Assembly (NCBI GenBank): GCA_016714785.1
Contig: JADKCC010000034.1
Span: 1-64,000 of the forward strand
Direction of reading: 5' to 3'
Origin: Saprospiraceae bacterium
Lineage (GTDB): Bacteria; Bacteroidota; Bacteroidia; Chitinophagales; Saprospiraceae
Length of the DNA: 64,000 bases
Part shown: piece after piece, positions 38,492 to 47,171 of the stretch
How the letters are laid out: the number at the start of each line of letters is the position of its first letter
Numbering within the stretch: the first letter of the stretch is position 1
The notes under the pieces: model-generated
Database searches by the model: none
Seen by the model: only the letters and a program-made list of their open reading frames with translations
What the model was told of the DNA's origin: nothing
Made by a program: the position numbers and the translations under genes

Positions 38492-41202
38492 TAATTTTTT
38501 ATTAAATGAATAAAACCTGATAAATTATTTTTTGATTCAATGACACCTGTTACTCGTTTCTCAAATATTCTACAAAGATAATAGTAAGTTCCGTCAGCCA
38601 GTTCTTTACCAGATAATGAGGTGCCATCCCAGTTGATATTTGGGTCAGCAGTTTCAAAAACGAGATTTCCCCATTGGTTATATACTTTCAAATCTATGTT
38701 TGCAATAAAGAGGTTTACTCTTGGTGTGAAAAGATCGTTGCTGCCATCATTATTTGGTGTAAATGTGTTAGGTAAGACATAATATGGGCAATTGTCCACA
38801 CATATTTTTGCACTTAACTCACTCTCGTTGCCGAGATTGTCTAAGGCTGTTACTGCATAACATCCCAATAAACCATTAGCTGGGTAATGAATATAAGTCA
38901 AACCATCTGAGATAGATTGCGAAGCTATTTTGATAAGTGCATCATTGATCGTTTCAGCATAATAAATGTTAAAAGCAACGATATCTTCAGCAATTGTCGG
39001 GCATATTTGATTAGGATGTACCCAATTGATTGTATTATATAATTCTTCAGGATTAACATCGTTTGTCAATCTGTCGCAAATGTTAAGAACTGTAATAGTG
39101 GGAGCACACGATGGTACATTATCTTTTGGCGCTTGACACACTTCTTGGGAGAAGTTTATTATTGGATCTTCTATATTATCAAAAGAATAAGTACCTTCAG
39201 ATTCTATTTTGTAACAAGATTGAACATCATTTATCAAATTTTTGTCTTCGTAGCTTGTTAAATTTGTTTGGGCTATAGCTAAGAAATTATTTTGATCATC
39301 TTTTTTGTATATAGTATAGCGTTTATTAGCCCATGGTGTAGTACTTTGCCATGTCAATATATTTTTCTTATCAGATGGAGCTATTGAAAGATAAATGGAA
39401 GAAGCATCTGCTGATTTACTAGATGTATTATTTGTAGAAAACATTTCTATATAATATGTAAATTGGTGGTCCACCGTATTGATATCTTTATCAAAGTAAT
39501 TAGTGTCAACTGAAGCTGAAAAATATAAATGGCTAAAATTGGCAATCTCTGAGAAAGCTGTGGTTTCATCTGCCCGAAATATTTTGTAAAGGTAAGGGCC
39601 TGGATTCTGAATGGTGTCAAATTGTTCGGCTAGGGGCTTTGTCCATCGTAAATGAATTGCACCATCTATTTTACCTGTTTTAGTGATTGAAACTTTTGTA
39701 ATCAATGGTACATCACGACTCAGGATCAGACAGGTCTCGTTGGAAGGGATGCTTTCAACTTTGTTAAAAGGATTGCCTGTGGCTGTAAGTTTTGCAAATT
39801 CTGCCTGAACTCTGTAACAATAAGTTTCTCCACGGACCGTAGTATTGTCTATATAAAAATATTTGCCGTTTGATTGCGTCAGGGTCTTGAAAACTATCTT
39901 TTGATATGGAGAACCACTAAGACCAGGGTTGCATGTATCAGGTTGGAAATTAGAACTAGCTATTTTTCTCCATACTGAAAAGCCTTGAAAAAACTTATTA
40001 TCTGTGACTTCACAAGCATAAGGACTTTCCCATTCTAATCTTACAGCGCCATTTTCAGTTTTAGCATTTAGATTTTTCGGTGGCGGGCCTACTACTTTGA
40101 TCCTTATGGTCTTAAGTGTAGCCAATCCAGTAGAATCTGGATAGAAATTATCTACAGCCCGCAAAACAATTTGGTAATATTGATCAGATATATGATTGCA
40201 GTTGGTTTGCCACTCTAATTTCGCTATAAATGGGACTGATGTGAAAAAAGAAGGTGCAGTTAGTTTTGCAGGATTAGCTATTGTAAATGGCCCACCTGTA
40301 GCTGAAAACCGTACTTTTTGGTTGATATTTGGGTCGTTGATATTAATTGTTAAATCAATTTTTTGACCGGCTATTATGCAGATATCTTCTAAAGTTTGAA
40401 TGGTTGGAGGTTCGTTTTCACAAGCTCTAATAAGTATTTGCATATCTCTCAATATAACATTGATAAGTGTGCCGTTTCTGTATTCTTTTATTTTGATTGC
40501 AATATTGTATTCTCCTTGTAGCTTTGGTGCATTCCATCTGACTTCACCTGTGATTGGATTTATGGTAAATGAGTTACTAACAGTTGTACCTATTTCATCA
40601 GGATATTTGTATCCAGGTACGGGTGTGTTCAATGCCATTAAAGGTGCGGCCAACTCGTACGCCAAACTATCACCGTCAGCATCGTAAGCATTTGGGTTAT
40701 GGATAAATAATTTATTGACACAACCTATATCAATGGGTGGTTGTAGTAGAATGGCTGAATTGTTGAATCCCTGAAATTGTCTATCTAATAAAGTTAAGGT
40801 GGTACTTAAAAAAAATGGAATATCAATGGAATTTGGGTAATTAACATTGAGAATACCACCTACTCGATTGGGATCTAAAAAGGAGATGGTATATGTTGCT
40901 ACCCCTGGGTATGTATGGTTGGCAATGTAATAATTGACTTTTATGTCATTTACATCAAATCGTGTTTTAGAATTGTCCCGTCTTACAAATTCCCCACTTC
41001 CATCTCCCCAAAACACATCTAAACTATCTCTGTCAGCGGCGACACTACTTGCTTTGGTGTATGTGATAATGGTCATTTCTACACTCAAAGGCCCAGTTTG
41101 TTTGTATGTGATTTCTCCTGCCCTATTGTGTGTTGCAAACACAAAGTAAGGTATGAACACACCAAACAATATAATTATGATATGACGGTAAAGTACTTTC
41201 AC
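38491..41202 (-). CDS. Gliding-motility-associated C-terminal (CHU_C, type B) T9SS protein
   Basis: A 903-residue exported protein with signal peptide (residues about 5-23, ending VFATH). It has an N-terminal domain with cadherin-like or PKD-like repeats (GEVRWNAPKLQGEYNIAIKI), several fibronectin-like units in the middle, and a CHU_C type B sorting domain at the end (LPNTFTPNNDGSNDLFTP then VYNQWGNLVFET and WDGTSLSGKELADGTYYYL). Type B domains export via T9SS and often keep the protein at the surface. It is first in the minus-strand group CHU_C-ribE-SprB protein. Confidence 0.9.
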   Translation of the reverse strand: MKVLYRHIIIILFGVFIPYFVFATHNRAGEITYKQTGPLSVEMTIITYTKASSVAADRDSLDVFWGDGSGEFVRRDNSKTRFDVNDIKVNYYIANHTYPGVATYTISFLDPNRVGGILNVNYPNSIDIPFFLSTTLTLLDRQFQGFNNSAILLQPPIDIGCVNKLFIHNPNAYDADGDSLAYELAAPLMALNTPVPGYKYPDEIGTTVSNSFTINPITGEVRWNAPKLQGEYNIAIKIKEYRNGTLINVILRDMQILIRACENEPPTIQTLEDICIIAGQKIDLTININDPNINQKVRFSATGGPFTIANPAKLTAPSFFTSVPFIAKLEWQTNCNHISDQYYQIVLRAVDNFYPDSTGLATLKTIRIKVVGPPPKNLNAKTENGAVRLEWESPYACEVTDNKFFQGFSVWRKIASSNFQPDTCNPGLSGSPYQKIVFKTLTQSNGKYFYIDNTTVRGETYCYRVQAEFAKLTATGNPFNKVESIPSNETCLILSRDVPLITKVSITKTGKIDGAIHLRWTKPLAEQFDTIQNPGPYLYKIFRADETTAFSEIANFSHLYFSASVDTNYFDKDINTVDHQFTYYIEMFSTNNTSSKSADASSIYLSIAPSDKKNILTWQSTTPWANKRYTIYKKDDQNNFLAIAQTNLTSYEDKNLINDVQSCYKIESEGTYSFDNIEDPIINFSQEVCQAPKDNVPSCAPTITVLNICDRLTNDVNPEELYNTINWVHPNQICPTIAEDIVAFNIYYAETINDALIKIASQSISDGLTYIHYPANGLLGCYAVTALDNLGNESELSAKICVDNCPYYVLPNTFTPNNDGSNDLFTPRVNLFIANIDLKVYNQWGNLVFETADPNINWDGTSLSGKELADGTYYYLCRIFEKRVTGVIESKNNLSGFIHLIKN

Positions 41203-41485
41203 GTAACAAACTTAAGCATAAAAATTGAATCTACAAAATAACAAAAAAAATAGAGAGATGTTTATTTTTTGCGGAGCTACGAAAATTATTCCCTTATTAT
41301 TTTAAGAGATGTAGATTCAGGAGAAATTTATTAATTAACAAAAATCAGAATGATATTTATAACAACGCAAATGAAATGTGATTCGACTAAGAAAAGTGTT
41401 TATACAACTACTTTACTTTTTAAATGAAAATTTTAAAAAAAATAAAAAATATATATAAAGAATTGCGCAGTTATATAGTCGTGGA

Positions 41486-41493
41486 TATATTTG
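41486..41493 (+). promoter_or_regulatory. Bacteroidota promoter for the ArsR cassette
   Basis: TATATTTG (-7 element) lies 27 bp before the ATG at 41521, with TTG at 41463-41465 at the usual -33 distance. This is the best two-box match in the window. Confidence 0.6.
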
Positions 41494-41520
41494 CAATCAA
41501 ATAGTAGCATATAGTATTTT

Positions 41521-41841
41521 ATGGAAGTCAGAAGAGATGCGTTTCAGGCCATTGCAGATTCGACCAGACGGGCGATCATTGCCCTGCTCACTATTGGAGC
41601 GATGACACCAAATGCACTGGCAGAACATTTTGATAGCAGCAGGCAAGCTGTCTCCAAACATTTAAAAATACTTACAGAATGTGAAGTTTTAAAACAAGAG
41701 CAACAAGGTAGAGAAATTTATTATCACCTAGATATAGACAAAATGAAAGTAATAGACCAATGGATCAGCCAGTTTAGAAAAATATAGGAATCTAAATTCG
41801 ATCATTTGGATCAGTTATTAGCCAACCTAAAATCAAAATAA
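41521..41841 (+). pseudogene. ArsR-family regulator with in-frame TAG (premature stop)
   Basis: An ArsR-type winged-helix repressor (FQAIADSTRRAIIALL, then DSSRQAVSKHLKILTECEVLKQEQQGREIYYHL), the type paired with SRPBCC/AHSA1 genes. Codon 89 is TAG at 41785-41787, exactly where family members have Trp in FRKIWE. Translation then continues in frame as ESKFDHLDQLLANLKSK to a TAA at 41839-41841, one base before the next ATG. So an ancestral 106-residue gene was probably cut to 88 residues by a TGG-to-TAG change. The DNA-binding part is complete and may still work. Confidence 0.8.
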
Positions 41842-41842
41842 G

Positions 41843-42040
41843 ATGAAGCCAGAAATTGAGATAACAAGAATATTTGAACCAAGTAAAAATACTGTTTGGA
41901 AAGCCATCACAGAAAAGGAATGGGTGAAACAATGGTATTTTGACCTACATGAATTTAAACCAGAAGTGGGATTTTTTGAAGAAGGATGGAATCATTTTGT
42001 AAACCAAGTATTGCTACGATTTATAACCAAAAATATTTAA
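41843..42040 (+). pseudogene. Internally deleted SRPBCC (AHSA1-like) gene
   Basis: A 65-codon frame joins an N-terminal AHSA1 start (ITRIFEPSKNTVWKAITEKE, FKPEVGF) directly to a C-terminal end-like segment (FEEGWNHFVNQVL). About 75-80 residues of the domain core are missing compared with the usual 140. It lies one base after the ArsR frame, as in intact ArsR-SRPBCC operons. A functional ligand pocket is unlikely. Confidence 0.7.
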
Positions 42041-42074
42041 ATAATTAAATAACAAAATAAAAAAAAATATTGAT

Positions 42075-42485
42075 ATGAGTGACAAAATAACCGTTTCGGC
42101 GAGCGTAAATGTGGATAAAAACAAGGTGTGGGATTGCTATACAAATCCTGAACATATCGTACATTGGAATTTTGCAGATCCGTCGTGGCATTGTCCAATT
42201 GCTGAAAACGACATGACTATCGGTGGGAAATATCTTGCTAGAATGGAAGCCAAAGATGGCAGTTTTGGTTTTGACTTCGAGGCATTTTACACCAAAATAG
42301 ATATGCAAAACTCATTTTCTTACAGCTTTGGGGATCGTTTTTGTGATGTCAATTTTAACGTGGTAGATGATCAGACTGAAGTCATCGTTTCATTCGACCC
42401 AGAGACAGAAAACCCAATAGAACTGCAACAAGCAGGTTGGCAAGCGATTTTAAATAATTTCAAATTTTACGTCGAGTCACTTTAA
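42075..42485 (+). CDS. SRPBCC (AHSA1-like) domain protein
   Basis: A 136-residue single START-like domain: ITVSASVNVDKNKVWDCYTNPEHIVHWNFA at the N-terminus and GWQAILNNFKFYVES in the last helix. Such proteins hold hydrophobic ligands and are often encoded with an ArsR regulator that they help control; the ligand is unknown. It follows the deleted paralogue by 34 bp and precedes another SRPBCC gene by 12 bp. Confidence 0.85.
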   Translation: MSDKITVSASVNVDKNKVWDCYTNPEHIVHWNFADPSWHCPIAENDMTIGGKYLARMEAKDGSFGFDFEAFYTKIDMQNSFSYSFGDRFCDVNFNVVDDQTEVIVSFDPETENPIELQQAGWQAILNNFKFYVESL

Positions 42486-42497
42486 AATCCAAAAATA

Positions 42498-42998
42498 TTG
42501 AACAATATCTTGCAGCTTGACTTCTTAGTCGATAAAGAAAGCAATACCATAAATATTCATAGAGAATTTGCCGCTGACCTTGTATTTGTTTTGGCTGCTT
42601 GGACTCAATCTGAAATTCTCGACCAATGGTGGGCTCCAAAACCATACAGAAATAAAACCAAATCATTGGATTTTAGAAAAGGTGGCCTTTGGCATTATTG
42701 CATGATAAGTCCAGCAAATGAAGTGCATTGGTGTGGTTTTGATTATACAGAAGTGGTACCTTTTCAATATTATAATGGTATGGAAGCATTTTGTGACGAA
42801 GTTGGTAATATCAATGACAATATGCCGCGCAATAACTGGAACAATAAGTTTATTGACAAAGGAGATATTACTTTAGTGGATATCCTTTTGACTTTTGACA
42901 AATTGGAAGATTTAGAAAAGATTATTGAAATAGGCTTCAAGGAAGGATTTACTGCCGGTATGGAAAATCTAGACCAATACATCACTAATCAAATTTAA
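42498..42998 (+). CDS. SRPBCC domain protein, second intact copy
   Basis: A 166-residue AHSA1-like protein (REFAADLVFVLAAWTQSEIL, WWAPKPYRNKT, GGLWHYCM; C-terminal EGFTAGMENLDQYI). The predicted start is TTG at 42498 with no clear ribosome-binding site, so expression may depend on coupling with the gene 12 bp upstream. The function beyond ligand binding is unknown. Confidence 0.8.
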   Translation: MNNILQLDFLVDKESNTINIHREFAADLVFVLAAWTQSEILDQWWAPKPYRNKTKSLDFRKGGLWHYCMISPANEVHWCGFDYTEVVPFQYYNGMEAFCDEVGNINDNMPRNNWNNKFIDKGDITLVDILLTFDKLEDLEKIIEIGFKEGFTAGMENLDQYITNQI

Positions 42999-43017
42999 AT
43001 TAGAATACGAACAAACT

Positions 43018-43054
43018 CCACCAACGTTCATGGGTTGCAATTGAACGTTGGTGG
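43018..43054. terminator. Perfect 13-bp hairpin after the SRPBCC genes
   Basis: CCACCAACGTTCA pairs exactly with TGAACGTTGGTGG around an 11-base loop. There is no T tract after it (CTATGTTTACT), so it may end transcription weakly or protect the 3' end. Confidence 0.5.
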
Positions 43055-43251
43055 CTATGTTTACTCGTACTTTGGTTTTATCCATTATGATTACAAAACT
43101 AAGGCTATATGTAATTGGTTGTTATTAAGATAATTTTAAAAAGAAGTATAACACCTGCATTGTCCTGCCATCTTAAATTATTTTATACATTATTTACAAC
43201 TTTTTTTCATTTATATCCGTCATTAAGACGAACATCAATGTAGGAGGTATT

Positions 43252-43803
43252 TTGAAAGTGGTAGATTTACATAGTGATTTGAATGAGCTGATTAAGCTGG
43301 CTTCGGTTGGTGATAGACAAGCTCAACGGGTACTCTATCACAAATATGCTCCCAAATTGTTGAGTATATGTCGTCAGTATATAAATGACGATTTTTTAGC
43401 AGAAGATTTATTGGTTACTGCTTTTATGAAAATATTCACGCATTTAAATGCCTATCAACAAAAAGGTGTTTTTGAAGCTTGGATCAGGCGTATAACAGTC
43501 AATGAGTGTATATCTTATCTACGAGCAAATAAAAAAGTAAAATATTCAGAACCTGATGAAATGATAATTTCAAATATGCGGACTGACAGTCAGCTTCTGA
43601 CAAATGATATTCAAGTTATGATAGATATGTTGCCAGATGGATGCAAAATGATATTTAATCTGTACGCAATAGAAGGGTATAAACATCAAGAAATAGCATC
43701 ATTATTACATATTAATGAAGGAACATCAAAGTCGCAATTGGCCTACGCTCGAAAATTGTTGCAGCAAATGATTAGCCAAACAAATGTAAAAAATCATGGA
43801 TAA
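43252..43803 (+). CDS. ECF-type RNA polymerase sigma factor
   Basis: A 183-residue sigma-70-family factor. Region 2 contains YHKYAPKLLSICRQYI, ENDD-like acidic residues, and FEAWIRRITVNECISYLR. Region 4 contains LPDGCKMIFNLYAIEGYKHQEIASLL and EGTSKSQLAYARKLL. The start is TTG at 43252, preceded by a strong TAGGAGG. Its stop overlaps the next gene by 8 bp, and that gene encodes a single-helix membrane protein likely to be its anti-sigma partner. Confidence 0.9.
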   Translation: MKVVDLHSDLNELIKLASVGDRQAQRVLYHKYAPKLLSICRQYINDDFLAEDLLVTAFMKIFTHLNAYQQKGVFEAWIRRITVNECISYLRANKKVKYSEPDEMIISNMRTDSQLLTNDIQVMIDMLPDGCKMIFNLYAIEGYKHQEIASLLHINEGTSKSQLAYARKLLQQMISQTNVKNHG

Positions 43804-44542
43804 TAAATTTTTAGACCATAAAATTAAGGAATATTTCGAAAACAGGGAGATAAATCCTAGTGACCAATCTTGGGATAGGTTGGATGCCATGTTGTCTCTG
43901 GCACCTAAACAAGAAAATAAAAAATTGCTGTTATATTATTGGATCGCTGCATGTGCGGTATTTGTTGGAATGATCTGTGTTTTTGGACTTTTTTATCAAC
44001 AAAAATCAGATATCAATAATGTGGCAATCACTACCGAAACTCCATCCATCATACGTATGGACACGGTACAATCAGTTGCCAAAGAGGAATCAGAAGCCAA
44101 CATACTGTCGATTGGAAATATGAAGAAGGAGAATTTGCCAAGGCGCATTAACAATTTTAAACATAATCCAATAGTATCTAATGCTCAAGGAAGTAAATAT
44201 GCTAGTTATGATGGCAATGATGGCATAGTTGCACAGGTAAATGATTTTAATCAATTTGAAGATACGCAGCTCGAACAAAGGAATGGAAAATTTGCAGACT
44301 CAAAACTAGAAATTGACGCAAATGTATTGTTGCGTGAGATAGAATTTAGTGTCACTGCCAAAAATATTGTGGATACGAAAACCATTGTTGATCGCCATCC
44401 TGTTCGCCCTGATCCTTCTTTATTATTGGTGGAGGCTGAGGCTAGTGCTTCTAAGAGTTTTCTTAAGCGTGTGTTTAAAAATTTGCACAATAGCTCAGAG
44501 TCAATTTTAGTGGCAGTGGCCAATAGAAATGTTCAAAAATAA
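43796..44542 (+). CDS. Single-pass membrane protein, probable anti-sigma-like partner
   Basis: A 248-residue protein with a short cytoplasmic N-terminus (NPSDQSWDRLDAMLSLAP), one helix at about residues 43-65, and a Ser/Asn-rich periplasmic part. The N-terminal pattern is typical of Bacteroidota anti-sigma-like proteins that follow ECF genes. It overlaps the sigma-factor stop by 8 bp. The role as anti-sigma is inferred from gene order and topology, not from a known domain. Confidence 0.7.
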   Translation: MDNKFLDHKIKEYFENREINPSDQSWDRLDAMLSLAPKQENKKLLLYYWIAACAVFVGMICVFGLFYQQKSDINNVAITTETPSIIRMDTVQSVAKEESEANILSIGNMKKENLPRRINNFKHNPIVSNAQGSKYASYDGNDGIVAQVNDFNQFEDTQLEQRNGKFADSKLEIDANVLLREIEFSVTAKNIVDTKTIVDRHPVRPDPSLLLVEAEASASKSFLKRVFKNLHNSSESILVAVANRNVQK

Positions 44543-44593
44543 ACAATTTTTTTAAGTAATATCATTTAATTAAACATTTATAAAAATCATGTC

Positions 44594-45718
44594 ATGAATA
44601 GATTAATTTACATTACGTTTTTATTGGTATTTTCATTTACGTCTCAGGCACAAGTTAGCTTTGAAAATAGGATTAAGGAGATCAAAAGGGATATCGAGAT
44701 CATAACAGCTCAAGAAAAAGAAACATTGCGCATGGAGGTAGAAGAAATAAACGATCATCTCGAAAAAAAGGAAATCACTGCATCTGAAGCAGAAATACAA
44801 AAGAAAGCAAAAGCAGAGAAATGCGCTGATCGTATCGAAGCTCGCGTAGAACCCTTAGAAAGGGAAATTCAGAATCTCGTCAAAGGTGAAATTGAAATCA
44901 AAAATGATGATGAGAGAATATCTTCCTTAGATGAGGATGTAGATGAAAACATTAATGAGGAATTAGAAGAAGTCAAAGGTGACGTTATTGAAGGATTAGA
45001 AGACATAAAAGACGAGGTGGAAAAAATTAAATCAGATTGGCATCCTAAGAAGAGAAAATATAAGAGTGAAGCCCGCACTACTACACAGTTTGTATTTGCT
45101 TTTGGTCTGAACAATTTAATCAAAGGCAGTGACTTAAATTCAATAGATAATAATGGTATAAAACTGAGCAATTCACGGTTTTACGAGTGGGGCTGGACTT
45201 GGAAGACGCGATTAGCCAAAAATAGTGCAGCACTTCAGTTGAAATATGGGGTATCCTTAACTTACAACAATTTGCGCCCTGACAATAATCAGTATTATGT
45301 AAAAACTGGCCAATTAACCAGTCTCATTAGTCATCCCCAAACACTAACTGATGAGCCTTATTTCCGTACTACAAATTTGGTTGTACCTGTACACTTAGAG
45401 TTTGATTTTTCTAAAAAAAGAGTAAAAGATGAAAACGTTATTGTGAAGTCACAAAAGAGTTTTAGGTTAGGGATTGGCGGCTATGCAGGGTTAAATGTGA
45501 GGACAAAACAGTTGTTGGAGTACAAAGCAGATGGACTCCGCTCTGATCAGATCACACGTGGTGATTATAATACATCTTCAATAGTTTATGGTGTAAGCGG
45601 TTATATTGGGTACAAGGACTTCAGTATATATACTAAGTATGATTTAAATCCAATATTTAGTGATATGGTAGTGGATCAAAACAATATTTCTTTGGGTGTT
45701 AGATTTGATTTTAATTAG
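44594..45718 (+). CDS. Outer-membrane beta-barrel protein with coiled-coil stalk
   Basis: A 374-residue exported protein: signal peptide (residues about 1-20, ending SQAQ), a long Glu/Lys-rich coiled-coil segment (about residues 25-145), then about 220 residues of alternating beta strands that fit a small outer-membrane barrel (ending NNISLGVRFDFN). It lies 51 bp after the anti-sigma-like gene and is probably a target or effector of that system. Exact role unknown. Confidence 0.75.
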   Translation: MNRLIYITFLLVFSFTSQAQVSFENRIKEIKRDIEIITAQEKETLRMEVEEINDHLEKKEITASEAEIQKKAKAEKCADRIEARVEPLEREIQNLVKGEIEIKNDDERISSLDEDVDENINEELEEVKGDVIEGLEDIKDEVEKIKSDWHPKKRKYKSEARTTTQFVFAFGLNNLIKGSDLNSIDNNGIKLSNSRFYEWGWTWKTRLAKNSAALQLKYGVSLTYNNLRPDNNQYYVKTGQLTSLISHPQTLTDEPYFRTTNLVVPVHLEFDFSKKRVKDENVIVKSQKSFRLGIGGYAGLNVRTKQLLEYKADGLRSDQITRGDYNTSSIVYGVSGYIGYKDFSIYTKYDLNPIFSDMVVDQNNISLGVRFDFN

Positions 45719-46080
45719 TTGATTCGTGTTTAAATTGTCAGATAGACATAAATGGCAATCTAAAGTATATGCTAATAGGTTAAGTTTGACATAGTCAATT
45801 ATATTATGTGGGCTACGGTACCAAAGGAAGTGACATTTCTTTTGGTGCTGTGGTCCACATTTTGTCTATGCCAAAAGGGACAAACTACAACAAACAATGA
45901 TTTTTTTCAAAAAATAATATCTTCAAGATAAGGTACCATACATTTGTTGACATGAAATAGCCTTTCAGAAATCAGGTCATCAAAGGTGCCATATTTAAAT
46001 GGTGATGCATTATCAAATCTTTAACACTTAAGTTGATAAGTTTTAAGACAATTCAGATAAAATAGTGTTACTTTTGCATT
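45719..46080. other. Intergenic region with degenerate repeat
   Basis: About 360 bp without a gene. Near 45818-45890 an imperfect hairpin ACCAAAGGAA/TTTCTTTTGGT and the phrase GGTGCTGTGGTCCAC occur, similar to sequence at 48290-48360. A TAnnTTTG match (TACTTTTG, 46069-46076) lies 5 bp before the next GTG. Confidence 0.45.
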
Positions 46081-46443
46081 GTGAAATTTATCAATAAACA
46101 CCACATCTCACTTTTTCTAGCGAGTATTATTTATGCTGCTTCATTGTTTGCATTGCCGCCAGCAATTAATGTGTCAGTTGACGGAAAGTATGAAACTACT
46201 TTTGCCAAAAGCGAAACTGTAAAGGTTTCTGGATTTACAAAAAATGAAATCAACACAACAAACTATATCCAAACTGGTGATGTTAAAAGCAATGGGTTCA
46301 CTCAAAATCTCTTCACAACATACCGCATAGAGACAACCAATATAGTAATCAAACTTACTGCTCGAGAAATTACTTTGTTTAATAGTGCGCTTTCACAACT
46401 CAGCAAAAAAATACTCATCTTTCCTTTCCATACTTTTTGGTAA
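46081..46443 (+). CDS. Small exported protein of unknown function
   Basis: A 120-residue frame with a signal peptide (residues about 8-24, ending FALPPA) and a Thr/Asn-rich mature part. The only start is GTG at 46081, just 5 bp after a -7 promoter element, so the message would be leaderless or the promoter belongs elsewhere. No homologue was recognised. Confidence 0.45.
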   Translation: MKFINKHHISLFLASIIYAASLFALPPAINVSVDGKYETTFAKSETVKVSGFTKNEINTTNYIQTGDVKSNGFTQNLFTTYRIETTNIVIKLTAREITLFNSALSQLSKKILIFPFHTFW

Positions 46444-46648
46444 AATAATAATTCTTATACTTAAAGTAGATTTGGTTACAAAAAAATCAAAGTTTCGTTG
46501 AAGTACTTTCAATAAATTAAAATATTTTTTCATAATCCAATTCCTTTAACTTCTTATATCTATTTGATTAGTAGATATTTGTTATTAATTATTTTTATTA
46601 TTTAACCGCGGTCTTTTGTATCTAAAAGGATTGCTTATTTTTTATATC

Positions 46649-47113
46649 ATGTCAAATATTTTATTAAATATCATCATAGTAACAGTTATATTCATACCAA
46701 TGGCTTATTTTATGTTTAGTGGAAATAAAGAGAAGTCAGCCGTTAAACATTTAAAAGATAAATTAAAAGCATTTGATATCATGCCTGATATTGTTAATTG
46801 CTTTCAAGGAGCTGGTATCGCGCTCGACAAGTCCAAGTCAACATTATATTTTTACCAATACGAAGGAGAAATTCTTACTAAAACTGCTATCAGTGAAATA
46901 AATAAGGCTGATGTATCAAAACTTTATCAAACTGAATCTGTTCACGATCATGACATAAGTGTATTGAAATCGGTTTCTATTTTGTTGAAAATGAAAGATA
47001 AATCGGAGGTGAGTTTACCTGTTTTTAGTATCTTAAAACATCCAAATGTGGGCGCTGATTTAATGGAAGCCGTACGTTGGTCAGAGATGATAAATAAGTT
47101 AGTTAATAAATAA
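46649..47113 (+). CDS. Membrane-anchored protein of unknown function
   Basis: A 154-residue protein with one N-terminal helix (about residues 3-23) followed by a soluble domain with beta-strand pattern (SKSTLYFYQYEGEIL). I prefer ATG 46649 over the TTG at 46616. It is followed by a perfect hairpin and then terC. Function unknown. Confidence 0.65.
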   Translation: MSNILLNIIIVTVIFIPMAYFMFSGNKEKSAVKHLKDKLKAFDIMPDIVNCFQGAGIALDKSKSTLYFYQYEGEILTKTAISEINKADVSKLYQTESVHDHDISVLKSVSILLKMKDKSEVSLPVFSILKHPNVGADLMEAVRWSEMINKLVNK

Positions 47114-47120
47114 TATCATT

Positions 47121-47152
47121 CATCGGGGAGAATAGGTGAGTTCTCCCCGATG
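47121..47152. terminator. Perfect 12-bp hairpin before terC
   Basis: CATCGGGGAGAA pairs exactly with TTCTCCCCGATG around an 8-base loop. No T tract follows, and it begins 8 bp after the stop at 47113 and ends 20 bp before the terC ATG. It could end the upstream message or modulate terC translation. Confidence 0.5.
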
Positions 47153-47171
47153 ATGATTATAAAATATAATT

